Assembly: GCA_963662155.1 (NCBI GenBank) | Contig: OY759266.1 | Coordinates: 61,002,010-61,066,009 of the forward strand | Source: Lamellibrachia columna | Taxonomy: Eukaryota; Annelida; Polychaeta; Sabellida; Siboglinidae | Direction of reading: 5' to 3' | Length of the DNA stretch: 64,000 nucleotides | Shown here: one piece after another, positions 12,801 to 27,800 of the stretch | How the letters are laid out: every line of letters begins with the position of its first letter | How positions within the stretch are numbered: position 1 is the first letter of the stretch | The notes under the pieces: model-generated | The model's database searches: none | Told to the model about the DNA's origin: nothing | What the model saw: the letters and a program-made list of their open reading frames with translations, nothing else | Program-made: the position numbers and the translations under genes

Positions 12801-15800
12801 TACATCACGCAAAACAAACATGAGGAGTACATCACGCAAAACAAGCATGAGGAGTACATCACCCAAAACAAACATGAGGAGTACATCACACAAAACAAAC
12901 ATGAGGAGTACATCACGCAAAACAAACATGAGGAGTACATCACGCAAAACAAACATGAGGAGTACATCACGCAAAACAAACATGAGGAGTACATCACGCA
13001 AAACAAACATGAGGAGTACATCACCCAAAACAAACATGAGGAGTACATCACGCAAAACAAACATGAGGAGTACATCAAGCAAAACAAACATGAGGAGTAC
13101 ATCACGCAAAACAAACATGAGGAGTACATCACGCAAAACAAACATGAAGAGTACATCACGCAAAACAAATATGAGGAGTACATCACGCAAAACAAACATG
13201 AGGAGTACATCACGCAAAACAAGCGCAAGTTAGGAAATATATTTCTGCGGCAACTGTAACATCGGCACAAGGACGCGGGCGAAACGCCTTACAAATGACA
13301 GCTACTCCCATTTTCCGCTGGCGGTAGAAAATTGGGGTCCACAACCGACCATGTTATATCCGAATCCGAGTTATGATGGGGCTCATAATAACGAGGCTCA
13401 ACTGTATTGGTAAACTGAGAATGAATGCCATTCTTTATTGAACAAAGATATTATTATAATTCATGCAGAACCATCTTCAGTGTACACTCTATTATACAAT
13501 TGGCAGAAAACATTACCCCACTTTTGACTACCCCTCCGTGACATACTCACCGAGTACATGCCTGGGGGCGCATTCATCATGCGCGTCTTCATGACGTCCA
13601 GGGGCATCGTGATGAGTGTGGCCACAGCTCCCTACAAGCGGACCAGGTCTCAATGTCTCATGTGTGCCCAGTGCACGGCAAGGTCAACTAAATGTGTGCA
13701 TTACCATTGTGTAGATTATTTACCTACCTTTCCAAAGTGTAGATTATCTCTGTCTTAGTCCAAACACACTGCAGTTAAAGCATAAAGGAATACCATTGCA
13801 TAAATTATATCTCCGTCTTAATCCAAACACACTGCAGTCTGTAGTTATAGCGTAAAGGAATACCATGGAATAGATTATCGCTATCTTGCCAACATTTTAC
13901 ATCCATTAAAACAATACCACTATTACAAAAGTAGTCTTATGTACTTCCTAACATATACTTATTTAAACAAGTATCTAGTGTCAGTTGCACAAAAGTTTGA
14001 AGACTCCGTATTCGAATGAAAACAACAATAATGGACAATCTTGCAAATAAAAGCACTACCAAGTGGTACCAAACAATCTATAAAAAGATAACCGACATAC
14101 AGATTGTACAATACAGATTGTACAATACAGATTGTACAATACAGTGTCAATGTTACTCATTTGAGGTTAAAGCACATCATACTATGATTTACAATAAAAT
14201 TATAATAAAATAATAAAAGACCCATGGATGCTACTTACCGCCATAAAACTAGCTGTGAAGTGCGTGGTGATATTGTCTTGGAAGTAGCCAGATATGAGCA
14301 GCATTTGTTTGAATTGATCGTAGAAGGAGAGCTGAAAACACACGATATATGTTTCATTCAAACCTGTAGAATGATACCCACATAGACAAGGGAAGATTTA
14401 GGTGGTGCCCTATACAGCATGATACCCACATAAACAAGGGAAGATTTAGGTGGTGCCCTATACAGCATGATACCCACATAGAAACGGGAAGATTTAGGTG
14501 GTGCCCTATACAGCATGATACCCACATAGACAAGAGAAGATTTAGGTGGTGCCCTATACAGCATGATATCCACATAGACAAGGGAAGATTTAGGTGGTGC
14601 CCTATATAGCATGACACCCACATAAACATGGGAAGATTTAGGCGGTGCTCTATACAGCATGATACCCACATAGACAAGGGAAGATTTAGGTGGTGCCCTA
14701 TACAGCATGACACCCACATAGACACAGGAAGATTTAGGTGGTGCTCTATATACCATGACACCCACATAGACAAGGGAAGATTTAGGTGGTGCCCTATACA
14801 GCATGATACCCACATACACACGGGAAGATTTAGGTGGTGCCCTATACAGCATGATACCCACATAGACAAGGGAAGATTTAGGTGGTGCCCTATACAGCAT
14901 GATACACACATAGACACGGGAAGATTTAGGTGGTGCCCTATACAGCATGATACCCACATAGACAAGGGAAGATTTAGGTGGTGCCATATACAGCATGATA
15001 CCCACATAGACAAGGGAAGATTTAGGTGGTGCCCTATACAGCATGATACCCACATAGACAAGGGAAGATTTAGGTGGTGCCCTATACAGCATGATACCCA
15101 CATAGACAAGGGAAGATTTAGGTGGTGCCCTATACAGCATGATACCCACATAGACAAGGGAAGATTTAGGTGGTGCCCTATACAGCATGATACCCACAGA
15201 CACTGGAAGATTTAGGTGGTGCCCTATACAGTATGACACCCACATAAACATGGGAAGATTTAGGCGGTGCCCTATACAGCATGATACCCACATAGACAAG
15301 GGAAGATTTAGGTGGTGCCCTATACAGCTTGACACCCACATAGACAAGGGAAGATTTAGGTGGTGCCCTATACAACATGACACCCACATAGACAAGGGAA
15401 GATTTAGGCGGTGCCCTATACAGCATGATACCCACATAGACAAGGGAAGATTTAGGTGGTGCCCTATACAGCATGATACCCACATAGACAAGGGAAGATT
15501 TAGGCGGTGCCCTATAAAGCATGATACCCACATAGACAAGGGAAGATTTAGGTGGTGCCCTATACAACATGATACCCACATAGACAAGGGAAGATTTAGG
15601 TGGTGCCCTATAAAGCATGACACCCACATAGACACGGGAAGATTTAGGTGGTGCCCTATAAAGCATGACACCCACATAGACAAGGGAAGTTTTAGGCGGT
15701 GCCCTATAAAGCATGATACCCACATAGACAAGGGAAGATTTAGGTGGTGCCCTATACAACATGATACCCACATAGACAAGGGAAGATTTAGGTGGTGCCC

Positions 15801-18800
15801 TATAAAGCATGACACCCACATAGACACGGGAAGATTTAGGTGGTGCCCTATTCAGCATGATACCCACATAGACATGGGAAGATTTAGGTGGTGCCCTATC
15901 AAGCATGATACCCACATAGACAAGGGAAGATTTAGGTGGTGCCCTATACAGCATGATACCCACATAGACAAGGGAAGATTTAGTTGGTGCCCTATTCAGC
16001 ATGATACCCACATAGACATGGGAAGATTTAGGTGGTGCCCTATACAGCATGATACCCAAATAGACATGGGAAGATTTAGGTGGTGCCCTATACAGCATGT
16101 TACCCACATAGATACAGGAAGATTTAGGTGGTGCCCTATTCAGCATGATACCCACATAGACATGGGAAGATTTAGGTAGTACCCTATACAGCATGATACC
16201 CACATAGACATGGGAAGATTTAGGTGGTGCCCTATACAGCATGATACACACATAGACACGGGAAGATTTAGGTGGTGCCCTATACAGCATGATACCCACA
16301 TAGACAAGGGAAGATTTAGGTGGTGCCCTATACAGCATGACACCCACATAGACAAGGGAAGATTTAGGTGGTGCCCTATACAGCATGACACCCACATAGA
16401 CAAGGGAAGATTTAGGCGGTGCCCTATACAGCATGATGCCCACATTGACACGAGAAGATTTAGGTGGTGCCCTATTCAGCATGATACCCACATAGACATG
16501 GGAAGATTTAGGTGGTACCCTATACAGCATGATGCCCACATTGACACGAGAAGATTTAGGTGGTGCCCTATTCAGCATGATACCCACATAGACATGGGAA
16601 GATTTAGGTGGTGCCCTATACAGCATGATACCCACATAGACATGGGAAGATTTACGTGGTGCCCTATACAGCATGATACCCACATAGACATGGGAAGATT
16701 TAGGTGGTGCCCTATACAGCATGATACCCACAGACACGGGAAGATTTAGGCGGTGCCCTATACAGCATGATACCCACATAGACAAGGGAAGATTTAGGTG
16801 GTGCCCTATACAGCATGATATCCACATAGACAAGGGAAGATTTAGGTGGTGCCCTATACAGCATGATATCCACATAGACAAGGGAAGATTTAGGTGGTGC
16901 CCTATATAGCATGACACCCACATAAACATGGGAAGATTTAGGCGGTGCTCTATACAGCATGATACCCACATAGACAAGGGAAGATTTAGGTGGTGCCCTA
17001 TACAGCATGACACCCACATAGACACAGGAAGATTTAGGTGGTGCTCTATATACCATGACACCCACATAGACAAGGGAAGATTTAGGTGGTGCCCTATACA
17101 GCATGATACCCACATACACACGGGAAGATTTAGGTGGTGCCCTATACAGCATGATACCCACATAGACAAGGGAAGATTTAGGTGGTGCCCTATACAGCAT
17201 GACACACACATAGACACGGGAAGATTTAGGTGGTGCCCTATACAGCATGATACCCACATAGACAAGGGAAGATTTAGGTGGTGCCCTATACAGCATGATA
17301 CCCACATAGACAAGGGAAGATTTAGGTGGTGCCCTATACAGCATGATACCCACATAGACAAGGGAAGATTTAGGTGGTGCCCTATACAGCATGATACCCA
17401 CAGACACTGGAAGATTTAGGTGGTGCCCTATACAGTATGACACCCACATAAACATGGGAAGATTTAGGCGGTGCCCTATACAGCATGATACCCACATAGA
17501 CAAGGGAAGATTTAGGTGGTGCCCTATACAGCATGACACCCACATAGACAAGGGAAGATTTAGGTGGTGCCCTATACAGCATGACACCCACATAGACAAG
17601 GGAAGATTTAGGCGGTGCCCTATACAGCATGATACATACATAGACAAGGGAAGATTTAGGTGGTGCCCTATACAGCATGATACCCACATAGACAAGGGAA
17701 GATTTAGGCGGTGCCCTATAAAGCATGATACCCACATAGACAAGGGAAGATTTAGGTGGTGCCCTATACAGCATGATACCCACATAGACAAGGGAAGATT
17801 TAGGTGGTGCCCTATAAAGCATGACACCCACATAGACACGGGAAGATTTAGGTGGTGCCCTATAAAGCATGACACCCACATAGACAAGGGAAGTTTTAGG
17901 CGGTGCCCTATAAAGCATGATACCCACATAGACAAGGGAAGATTTAGGTGGTGCCCTATACAACATGATACCCACATAGACAAGGGAAGATTTAGGTGGT
18001 GCCCTATCAAGCATGACACCCACATAGACAGGGGAAGATTTAGGTGGTGCCCTATTCAGCATGATACCCACATAGACATGGGAAGATTTAGGTGGTGCCC
18101 TATAAAGCATGATACCCACATAGACAAGGGAAGATTTAGGTGGTGCCCTATACAGCATGATACCCACATAGACAAGGGAAGATTTAGGTGGTGCCCTATA
18201 AAGCATGACACCCACATAGACACGGGAAGATTTAGGTGGTGCCCTATAAAGCATGACACCCACATAGACAAGGGAAGTTTTAGGCGGTGCCCTATAAAGC
18301 ATGATACCCACATAGACAAGGGAAGATTTAGGTGGTGCCCTATACAACATGATACCCACATAGACAAGGGAAGATTTAGGTGGTGCCCTATAAAGCATGA
18401 CACCCACATAGACACGGGAAGATTTAGGTGGTGCCCTATTCAGCATGATACCCACATAGACATGGGAAGATTTAGGTGGTGCCCTATAAAGCATGATACC
18501 CACATAGACAAGGGAAGATTTAGGTGGTGCCCTATACAGCATGATACCCACATAGACAAGGGAAGATTTAGGTGGTGCCCTATTCAGCATGATACCCACA
18601 TAGATATGGGAAGATTTAGGTGGTGCCCTATACAGCATGATACCCACATAGACATGGGAAGATTTAGGTGGTGCCCTATACAGCATGATACCCACATAGA
18701 TACAGGAAGATTTAGGTGGTGCCCTATTCAGCATGATACCCACATAGACATGGGAAGATTTAGGTAGTGCCCTATACAGCATGATACCCACATAGACATG

Positions 18801-21800
18801 GGAAGATTTAGGTGGTGCCCTATACAGCATGATACCCACAGACACGGGAAGATTTAGGTGGTGCCCTATACAGCATGATACCCACATAGACAAGGGAAGA
18901 TTTAGGTGGTGCCCTATACAGCATGATGCCCACATTGACACGAGAAGATTTAGGTGGTGCCCTATTCAGCATGATACCCACATAGACATGGGAAGATTTA
19001 GGTGGTGCCCTACACAGCATGATACCCACATAGACACGAGAAGATTTAGGTGGTGCCCTATTCAGCATGATACCCACATAGACATGGGAAGATTTAGGTG
19101 GTGCCCTTTACAGCATGATGCCCACATTGACACGAGAAGATTTAGGTGGTGCCCTATTCAGCATGATACCCACATAGACATGGGAAGATTTAGGTGGTGC
19201 CCTATACAGCATGATACCCACATAGACATGGGAAGATTTAGGTGGTGCCCTATACAGCATGATACCCACATAGACATGGGAAGATTTAGGTGGTGCCCTA
19301 TACAGCATGATACCCACAGACACGGGAAGATTTAGGTGGTGCCCTATAAAGCATGATATCCACATAGACACGGGAAGATTTAGGTGGTGCCCTATACAGC
19401 ATGATACCCACATAGACAAGGGAAGATTTAGGTGGTGCCCTATACAGCATGATACCCACATAGACAAGGGAAGATTTAGGTGGTGCCCTATACAGCATGA
19501 CACCCACATAGACAAGGGAAGATTCAGGCGGTGCCCTATACAGCATGATACCCACATAGACAAGGGAAGATTTAGGTGGTGCCCTATCAAGCATGACACC
19601 CACATAGACAAGGGAAGATTTAGGTGGTGCCCTATAAAGCATGATACCCACATAGACACGGGAAGATTTAGGTGGTGCCCTATACAGCATGATACCCACA
19701 GACACGGGAAGATTTAGGTGGTGCCCTATACAGCATGATACCCACATAGACAAGGGAAGATTTAGGTGGTGCCCTATACAGCATGATGCCCACATTGACA
19801 CGAGAAGATTTAGGTGGTGCCCTATTCAGCATGATACCCACATAGACATGGGAAGATTTAGGTGGTGCCCTACACAGCATGATACCCACATAGACACGAG
19901 AAGATTTAGGTGGTGCCCTATTCAGCATGATACCCACATAGACATGGGAAGATTTAGGTGGTGCCCTATACAGCATGATACCCACATAGACATGGGAAGA
20001 TTTATGTGGTGCCCTATACAGCATGATACCCACATAGACATGGGAAGATTTAGGTGGTGCCCTATACAGCATGATACCCACATAGACATGGGAAGATTTA
20101 GGTGGTGCCCTATACAGCATGATACCCACAGACACGGGAAGATTTAGGTGGTGCCCTATTCAGCATGATACCCACATAGACAAGGGAAGATTTAGGTGGT
20201 GCCCTATACAGCATGATATCCACATAGACAAGGGAAGATTTAGGTGGTGCCCTATACAGCATGATATCCACATAGACAAGGGAAGATTTAGGTGGTGCCC
20301 TATATAGCATGACACCCACATAAACATGGGAAGATTTAGGCGGTGCTCTATACAGCATGATACCCACATAGACAAGGGAAGATTTAGGTGGTGCCCTATA
20401 CAGCATGACACCCACATAGACACAGGAAGATTTAGGTGGTGCTCTATATACCATGACACCCACATAGACAAGGGAAGATTTAGGTGGTGCCCTATACAGC
20501 ATGATACCCACATACACACGGGAAGATTTAGGTGGTGCCCTATACAGCATGATACCCACATAGACAAGGGAAGATTTAGGTGGTGCCCTATACAGCATGA
20601 TACACACATAGACACGGGAAGATTTAGGTGGTGCCCTATACAGCATGATACCCACATAGACAAGGGAAGATTTAGGTGGTGCCCTATACAGCATGATACC
20701 CACATAGACAAGGGAAGATTTAGGTGGTGCCCTATACAGCATGATACCCACATAGACAAGGGAAGATTTAGGTGGTGCCCTATACAGCATGATACCCACA
20801 TAGACAAGGGAAGATTTAGGTGGTGCCCTATACAGCATGATACCCACAGACACTGGAAGATTTAGGTGGTGCCCTATACAGTATGACACCCACATAAACA
20901 TGGGAAGATTTAGGCGGTGCCCTATACAGCATGATACCCACATAGACAAGGGAAGATTTAGGTGGTGCCCTATACAGCATGACACCCACATAGACAAGGG
21001 AAGATTTAGGTGGTGCCCTATACAGCATGACACCCACATAGACAAGGGAAGATTTAGGCGGTGCCCTATACAGCATGATACCCACATAGACAAGGGAAGA
21101 TTTAGGTGGTGCCCTATACAGCATGATACCCACATAGACAAGGGAAGATTTAGGCGGTGCCCTATAAAGCATGATACCCACATAGACATGGGAAGATTTA
21201 GGTAGTGCCCTATACAGCATGATACCCACATAGACATGGGAAGATTTAGGTGGTGCCCTATACAGCATGATACCCACAGACACGGGATGATTTAGGCGGT
21301 GCCCTATAAAGCATGACACCCACATAGACAAGGGAAGATTTAGGTGGTGCCCTATAAAGCATGATACCCACATAGACACGGGAAGATTTAGGTGGTGCCC
21401 TATACAGCATGATACCCACAGACACGGGAAGATTTAGGTGGTGCCCTATACAGCATGATACCCACATAGACAAGGGAAGATTTAGGTGGTGCCCTATACA
21501 GCATGATGCCCACATTGATACGAGAAGATTTAGGTGGTGCCCTATTCAGCATGATACCCACATAGACATGGGAAGATTTAGGTGGTGCCCTATACAGCAT
21601 GATACCCACATAGACACGAGAAGATTTAGGTGGTGCCCTATTCAGCATGATACCCACATAGACATGGGAAGATTTAGGTGGTGCCCTATACAGCATGATA
21701 CCCACATAGACATGGGAAGATTTACGTGGTGCCCTATACAGCATGATACCCACATAGACATGGGAAGATTTAGGTGGTGCCCTATACAGCATGATACCTA

Positions 21801-24800
21801 CATAGACATGGGAAGATTTAGGTGGTGCCCTATACAGCATGATACCCACAGACACGGGAAAATTTAGGTGGTGCCCTATACAGCATGATACCCACATAGA
21901 CAAGGGAAGATTTAGGTGGTGCCCTATACAGCATGATACCCACATAGACATGGGAAGATTTAGGTGGTGCCCTATACAGCATGATACCCACAGACACGGG
22001 AAGATTTAGGTGGTGCCCTATATAGCATGATACCCACATAGACAAGGGAAGATTTAGGTGGTGCCCTATAAAGCATGACACCCACATAGACAAGGGAAGA
22101 TTTAGGTGGTGCCCTATAAAGCATGATACCCACATAGACACGGGAAGATTTAGGTGGTGCCCTATACAGCATGATACCCACAGACACGGGAAGATTTAGG
22201 TGGTGCCCTATACAGCATGATACCCACATAGACAAGGGAAGATTTAGGTGGTGCCCTATACAGCATGATGCCCACATTGACACGAGAAGATTTAGGTGGT
22301 GCCCTATTCAGCATGATACCCACATAGACATGGGAAGATTTAGGTGGTGCCCTACACAGCATGATACCCACATAGACACGAGAAGATTTAGGTGGTGCCC
22401 TATTCAGCATGATACCCACATAGACATGGGAAGATTTAGGTGGTGCCCTATACAGCATGATGCCCACATTGACACGAGAAGATTTAGGTGGTGCCCTATT
22501 CAGCATGATACCCACATAGACATGGGAAGATTTAGGTGGTGCCCTATACAGCATGATACCCACATAGACATGGGAAGATTTAGGTGGTGCCCTATACAGC
22601 ATGATACCCACATAGACATGGGAAGATTTAGGTGGTGCCCTATACAGCATGATACCCACAGACACGGGAAGATTTAGGTGGTGCCCTATAAAGCATGATA
22701 TCCACATAGACACGGGAAGATTTAGGTGGTGCCCTATACAGCATGATACCCACATAGACAAGGGAAGATTTAGGTGGTGCCCTATACAGCATGACACCCA
22801 CATAGACAAGGGAAGATTCAGGCGGTGCCCTATACAGCATGATACCCACATAGACAAGGGAAGATTTAGGTGGTGCCCTATCAAGCATGACACCCACATA
22901 GACAAGGGAAGATTTAGGTGGTGCCCTATAAAGCATGATACCCACATAGACACGGGAAGATTTAGGTGGTGCCCTATACAGCATGATACCCACAGACACG
23001 GGAAGATTTAGGTGGTGCCCTATACAGCATGATACCCACATAGACAAGGGAAGATTTAGGTGGTGCCCTATACAGCATGATGCCCACATTGACACGAGAA
23101 GATTTAGGTGGTGCCCTATTCAGCATGATACCCACATAGACATGGGAAGATTTAGGTGGTGCCCTATACAGCATGATATCCACATAGACAAGGGAAGATT
23201 TAGGTGGTGCCCTATACAGCATGATATCCACATAGACAAGGGAAGATTTAGGTGGTGCCCTATATAGCATGACACCCACATAAACATGGGAAGATTTAGG
23301 CGGTGCTCTATACAGCATGATACCCACATAGACAAGGGAAGATTTAGGTGGTGCCCTATACAGCATGACACCCACATAGACACAGGAAGATTTAGGTGGT
23401 GCTCTATATACCATGACACCCACATAGACAAGGGAAGATTTAGGTGGTGCCCTATACAGCATGATACCCACATACACACGGGAAGATTTAGGTGGTGCCC
23501 TATACAGCATGATACCCACATAGACAAGGGAAGATTTAGGTGGTGCCCTATACAGCATGATACACACATAGACACGGGAAGATTTAGGTGGTGCCCTATA
23601 AAGCATGACACCCACATAGACACGGGAAGATTTAGGTGGTGCCCTATAAAGCATGACACCCACATAGACAAGGGAAGTTTTAGGCGGTGCCCTATAAAGC
23701 ATGATACCCACATAGACAAGGGAAGATTTAGGTGGTGCCCTATACAACATGATACCCACATAGACAAGGGAAGATTTAGGTGGTGCCCTATAAAGCATGA
23801 CACCCACATAGACACGGGAAGATTTAGGTGGTGCCCTATTCAGCATGATACCCACATAGACATGGGAAGATTTAGGTGGTGCCCTATAAAGCATGATACC
23901 CACATAGACAAGGGAAGATTTAGGTGGTGCCCTATACAGCATGATACCCACATAGACAAGGGAAGATTTAGGTGGTGCCGTATTCAGCATGATACCCACA
24001 TAGACATGGGAAGATTTAGGTGGTGCCCTATACAGCATGATACCCACATAGACATGGGAAGATTTAGGTGGTGTCCTATACAGCATGATACCCACATAGA
24101 CACGAGAAGATTTAGGTGGTGCCCTATTCAGCATGATACCCACATAGACATGGGAAGATTTAGGTGGTGCCCTATACAGCATGATACCCACATAGACATG
24201 GGAAGATTTATGTGGTGCCCTATACAGCATGATACCCACATAGACATGGGAAGATTTAGGTGGTGCCCTATACAGCATGATACCCACATAGACATGGGAA
24301 GATTTAGGTGGTGCCCTATACAGCATGATACCCACAGACACGGGAAGATTTAGGTGGTGCCCTATTCAGCATGATACCCACATAGACAAGGGAAGATTTA
24401 GGTGGTGCCCTATACAGCATGATATCCACATAGACAAGGGAAGATTTAGGTGGTGCCCTATACAGCATGATATCCACATAGACAAGGGAAGATTTAGGTG
24501 GTGCCCTATATAGCATGACACCCACATAAACATGGGAAGATTTAGGCGGTGCTCTATACAGCATGATACCCACATAGACAAGGGAAGATTTAGGTGGTGC
24601 CCTATACAGCATGACACCCACATAGACACAGGAAGATTTAGGTGGTGCTCTATATACCATGACACCCACATAGACAAGGGAAGATTTAGGTGGTGCCCTA
24701 TACAGCATGATACCCACATACACACGGGAAGATTTAGGTGGTGCCCTATACAGCATGATACCCACATAGACAAGGGAAGATTTAGGTGGTGCCCTATACA

Positions 24801-27800
24801 GCATGATACACACATAGACACGGGAAGATTTAGGTGGTGCCCTATACAGCATGATACCCACATAGACAAGGGAAGATTTAGGTGGTGCCCTATACAGCAT
24901 GATACCCACATAGACAAGGGAAGATTTAGGTGGTGCCCTATACAGCATGATACCCACATAGACAAGGGAAGATTTAGGTGGTGCCCTATACAGCATGATA
25001 CCCACATAGACAAGGGAAGATTTAGGTGGTGCCCTATACAGCATGATACCCACAGACACTGGAAGATTTAGGTGGTGCCCTATACAGTATGACACCCACA
25101 TAAACATGGGAAGATTTAGGCGGTGCCCTATACAGCATGATACCCACATAGACAAGGGAAGATTTAGGTGGTGCCCTATACAGCATGACACCCACATAGA
25201 CAAGGGAAGATTTAGGTGGTGCCCTATACAGCATGACACCCACATAGACAAGGGAAGATTTAGGCGGTGCCCTATACAGCATGATACCCACATAGACAAG
25301 GGAAGATTTAGGTGGTGCCCTATACAGCATGATACCCACATAGACAAGGGAAGATTTAGGCGGTGCCCTATAAAGCATGATACCCACATAGACATGGGAA
25401 GATTTAGGTAGTGCCCTATACAGCATGATACCCACATAGACATGGGAAGATTTAGGTGGTGCCCTATACAGCATGATACCCACAGACACGGGATGATTTA
25501 GGCGGTGCCCTATAAAGCATGACACCCACATAGACAAGGGAAGATTTAGGTGGTGCCCTATAAAGCATGATACCCACATAGACACGGGAAGATTTAGGTG
25601 GTGCCCTATACAGCATGATACCCACAGACACGGGAAGATTTAGGTGGTGCCCTATACAGCATGATACCCACATAGACAAGGGAAGATTTAGGTGGTGCCC
25701 TATACAGCATGATGCCCACATTGATACGAGAAGATTTAGGTGGTGCCCTATTCAGCATGATACCCACATAGACATGGGAAGATTTAGGTGGTGCCCTATA
25801 CAGCATGATACCCACATAGACACGAGAAGATTTAGGTGGTGCCCTATTCAGCATGATACCCACATAGACATGGGAAGATTTAGGTGGTGCCCTATACAGC
25901 ATGATACCCACATAGACATGGGAAGATTTACGTGGTGCCCTATACAGCATGATACCCACATAGACATGGGAAGATTTAGGTGGTGCCCTATACAGCATGA
26001 TACCTACATAGACATGGGAAGATTTAGGTGGTGCCCTATACAGCATGATACCCACAGACACGGGAAAATTTAGGTGGTGCCCTATACAGCATGATACCCA
26101 CATAGACAAGGGAAGATTTAGGTGGTGCCCTATACAGCATGATACCCACATAGACATGGGAAGATTTAGGTGGTGCCCTATACAGCATGATACCCACAGA
26201 CACGGGAAGATTTAGGTGGTGCCCTATATAGCATGATACCCACATAGACAAGGGAAGATTTAGGTGGTGCCCTATAAAGCATGACACCCACATAGACAAG
26301 GGAAGATTTAGGTGGTGCCCTATAAAGCATGATACCCACATAGACACGGGAAGATTTAGGTGGTGCCCTATACAGCATGATACCCACAGACACGGGAAGA
26401 TTTAGGTGGTGCCCTATACAGCATGATACCCACATAGACAAGGGAAGATTTAGGTGGTGCCCTATACAGCATGATGCCCACATTGACACGAGAAGATTTA
26501 GGTGGTGCCCTATTCAGCATGATACCCACATAGACATGGGAAGATTTAGGTGGTGCCCTACACAGCATGATACCCACATAGACACGAGAAGATTTAGGTG
26601 GTGCCCTATTCAGCATGATACCCACATAGACATGGGAAGATTTAGGTGGTGCCCTATACAGCATGATGCCCACATTGACACGAGAAGATTTAGGTGGTGC
26701 CCTATTCAGCATGATACCCACATAGACATGGGAAGATTTAGGTGGTGCCCTATACAGCATGATACCCACATAGACATGGGAAGATTTAGGTGGTGCCCTA
26801 TACAGCATGATACCCACATAGACATGGGAAGATTTAGGTGGTGCCCTATACAGCATGATACCCACAGACACGGGAAGATTTAGGTGGTGCCCTATAAAGC
26901 ATGATATCCACATAGACACGGGAAGATTTAGGTGGTGCCCTATACAGCATGATACCCACATAGACAAGGGAAGATTTAGGTGGTGCCCTATACAGCATGA
27001 CACCCACATAGACAAGGGAAGATTCAGGCGGTGCCCTATACAGCATGATACCCACATAGACAAGGGAAGATTTAGGTGGTGCCCTATCAAGCATGACACC
27101 CACATAGACAAGGGAAGATTTAGGTGGTGCCCTATAAAGCATGATACCCACATAGACACGGGAAGATTTAGGTGGTGCCCTATACAGCATGATACCCACA
27201 GACACGGGAAGATTTAGGTGGTGCCCTATACAGCATGATACCCACATAGACAAGGGAAGATTTAGGTGGTGCCCTATACAGCATGATGCCCACATTGACA
27301 CGAGAAGATTTAGGTGGTGCCCTATTCAGCATGATACCCACATAGACATGGGAAGATTTAGGTGGTGCCCTATACAGCATGATATCCACATAGACAAGGG
27401 AAGATTTAGGTGGTGCCCTATACAGCATGATATCCACATAGACAAGGGAAGATTTAGGTGGTGCCCTATATAGCATGACACCCACATAAACATGGGAAGA
27501 TTTAGGCGGTGCTCTATACAGCATGATACCCACATAGACAAGGGAAGATTTAGGTGGTGCCCTATACAGCATGACACCCACATAGACACAGGAAGATTTA
27601 GGTGGTGCTCTATATACCATGACACCCACATAGACAAGGGAAGATTTAGGTGGTGCCCTATACAGCATGATACCCACATACACACGGGAAGATTTAGGTG
27701 GTGCCCTATACAGCATGATACCCACATAGACAAGGGAAGATTTAGGTGGTGCCCTATACAGCATGATACACACATAGACACGGGAAGATTTAGGTGGTGC

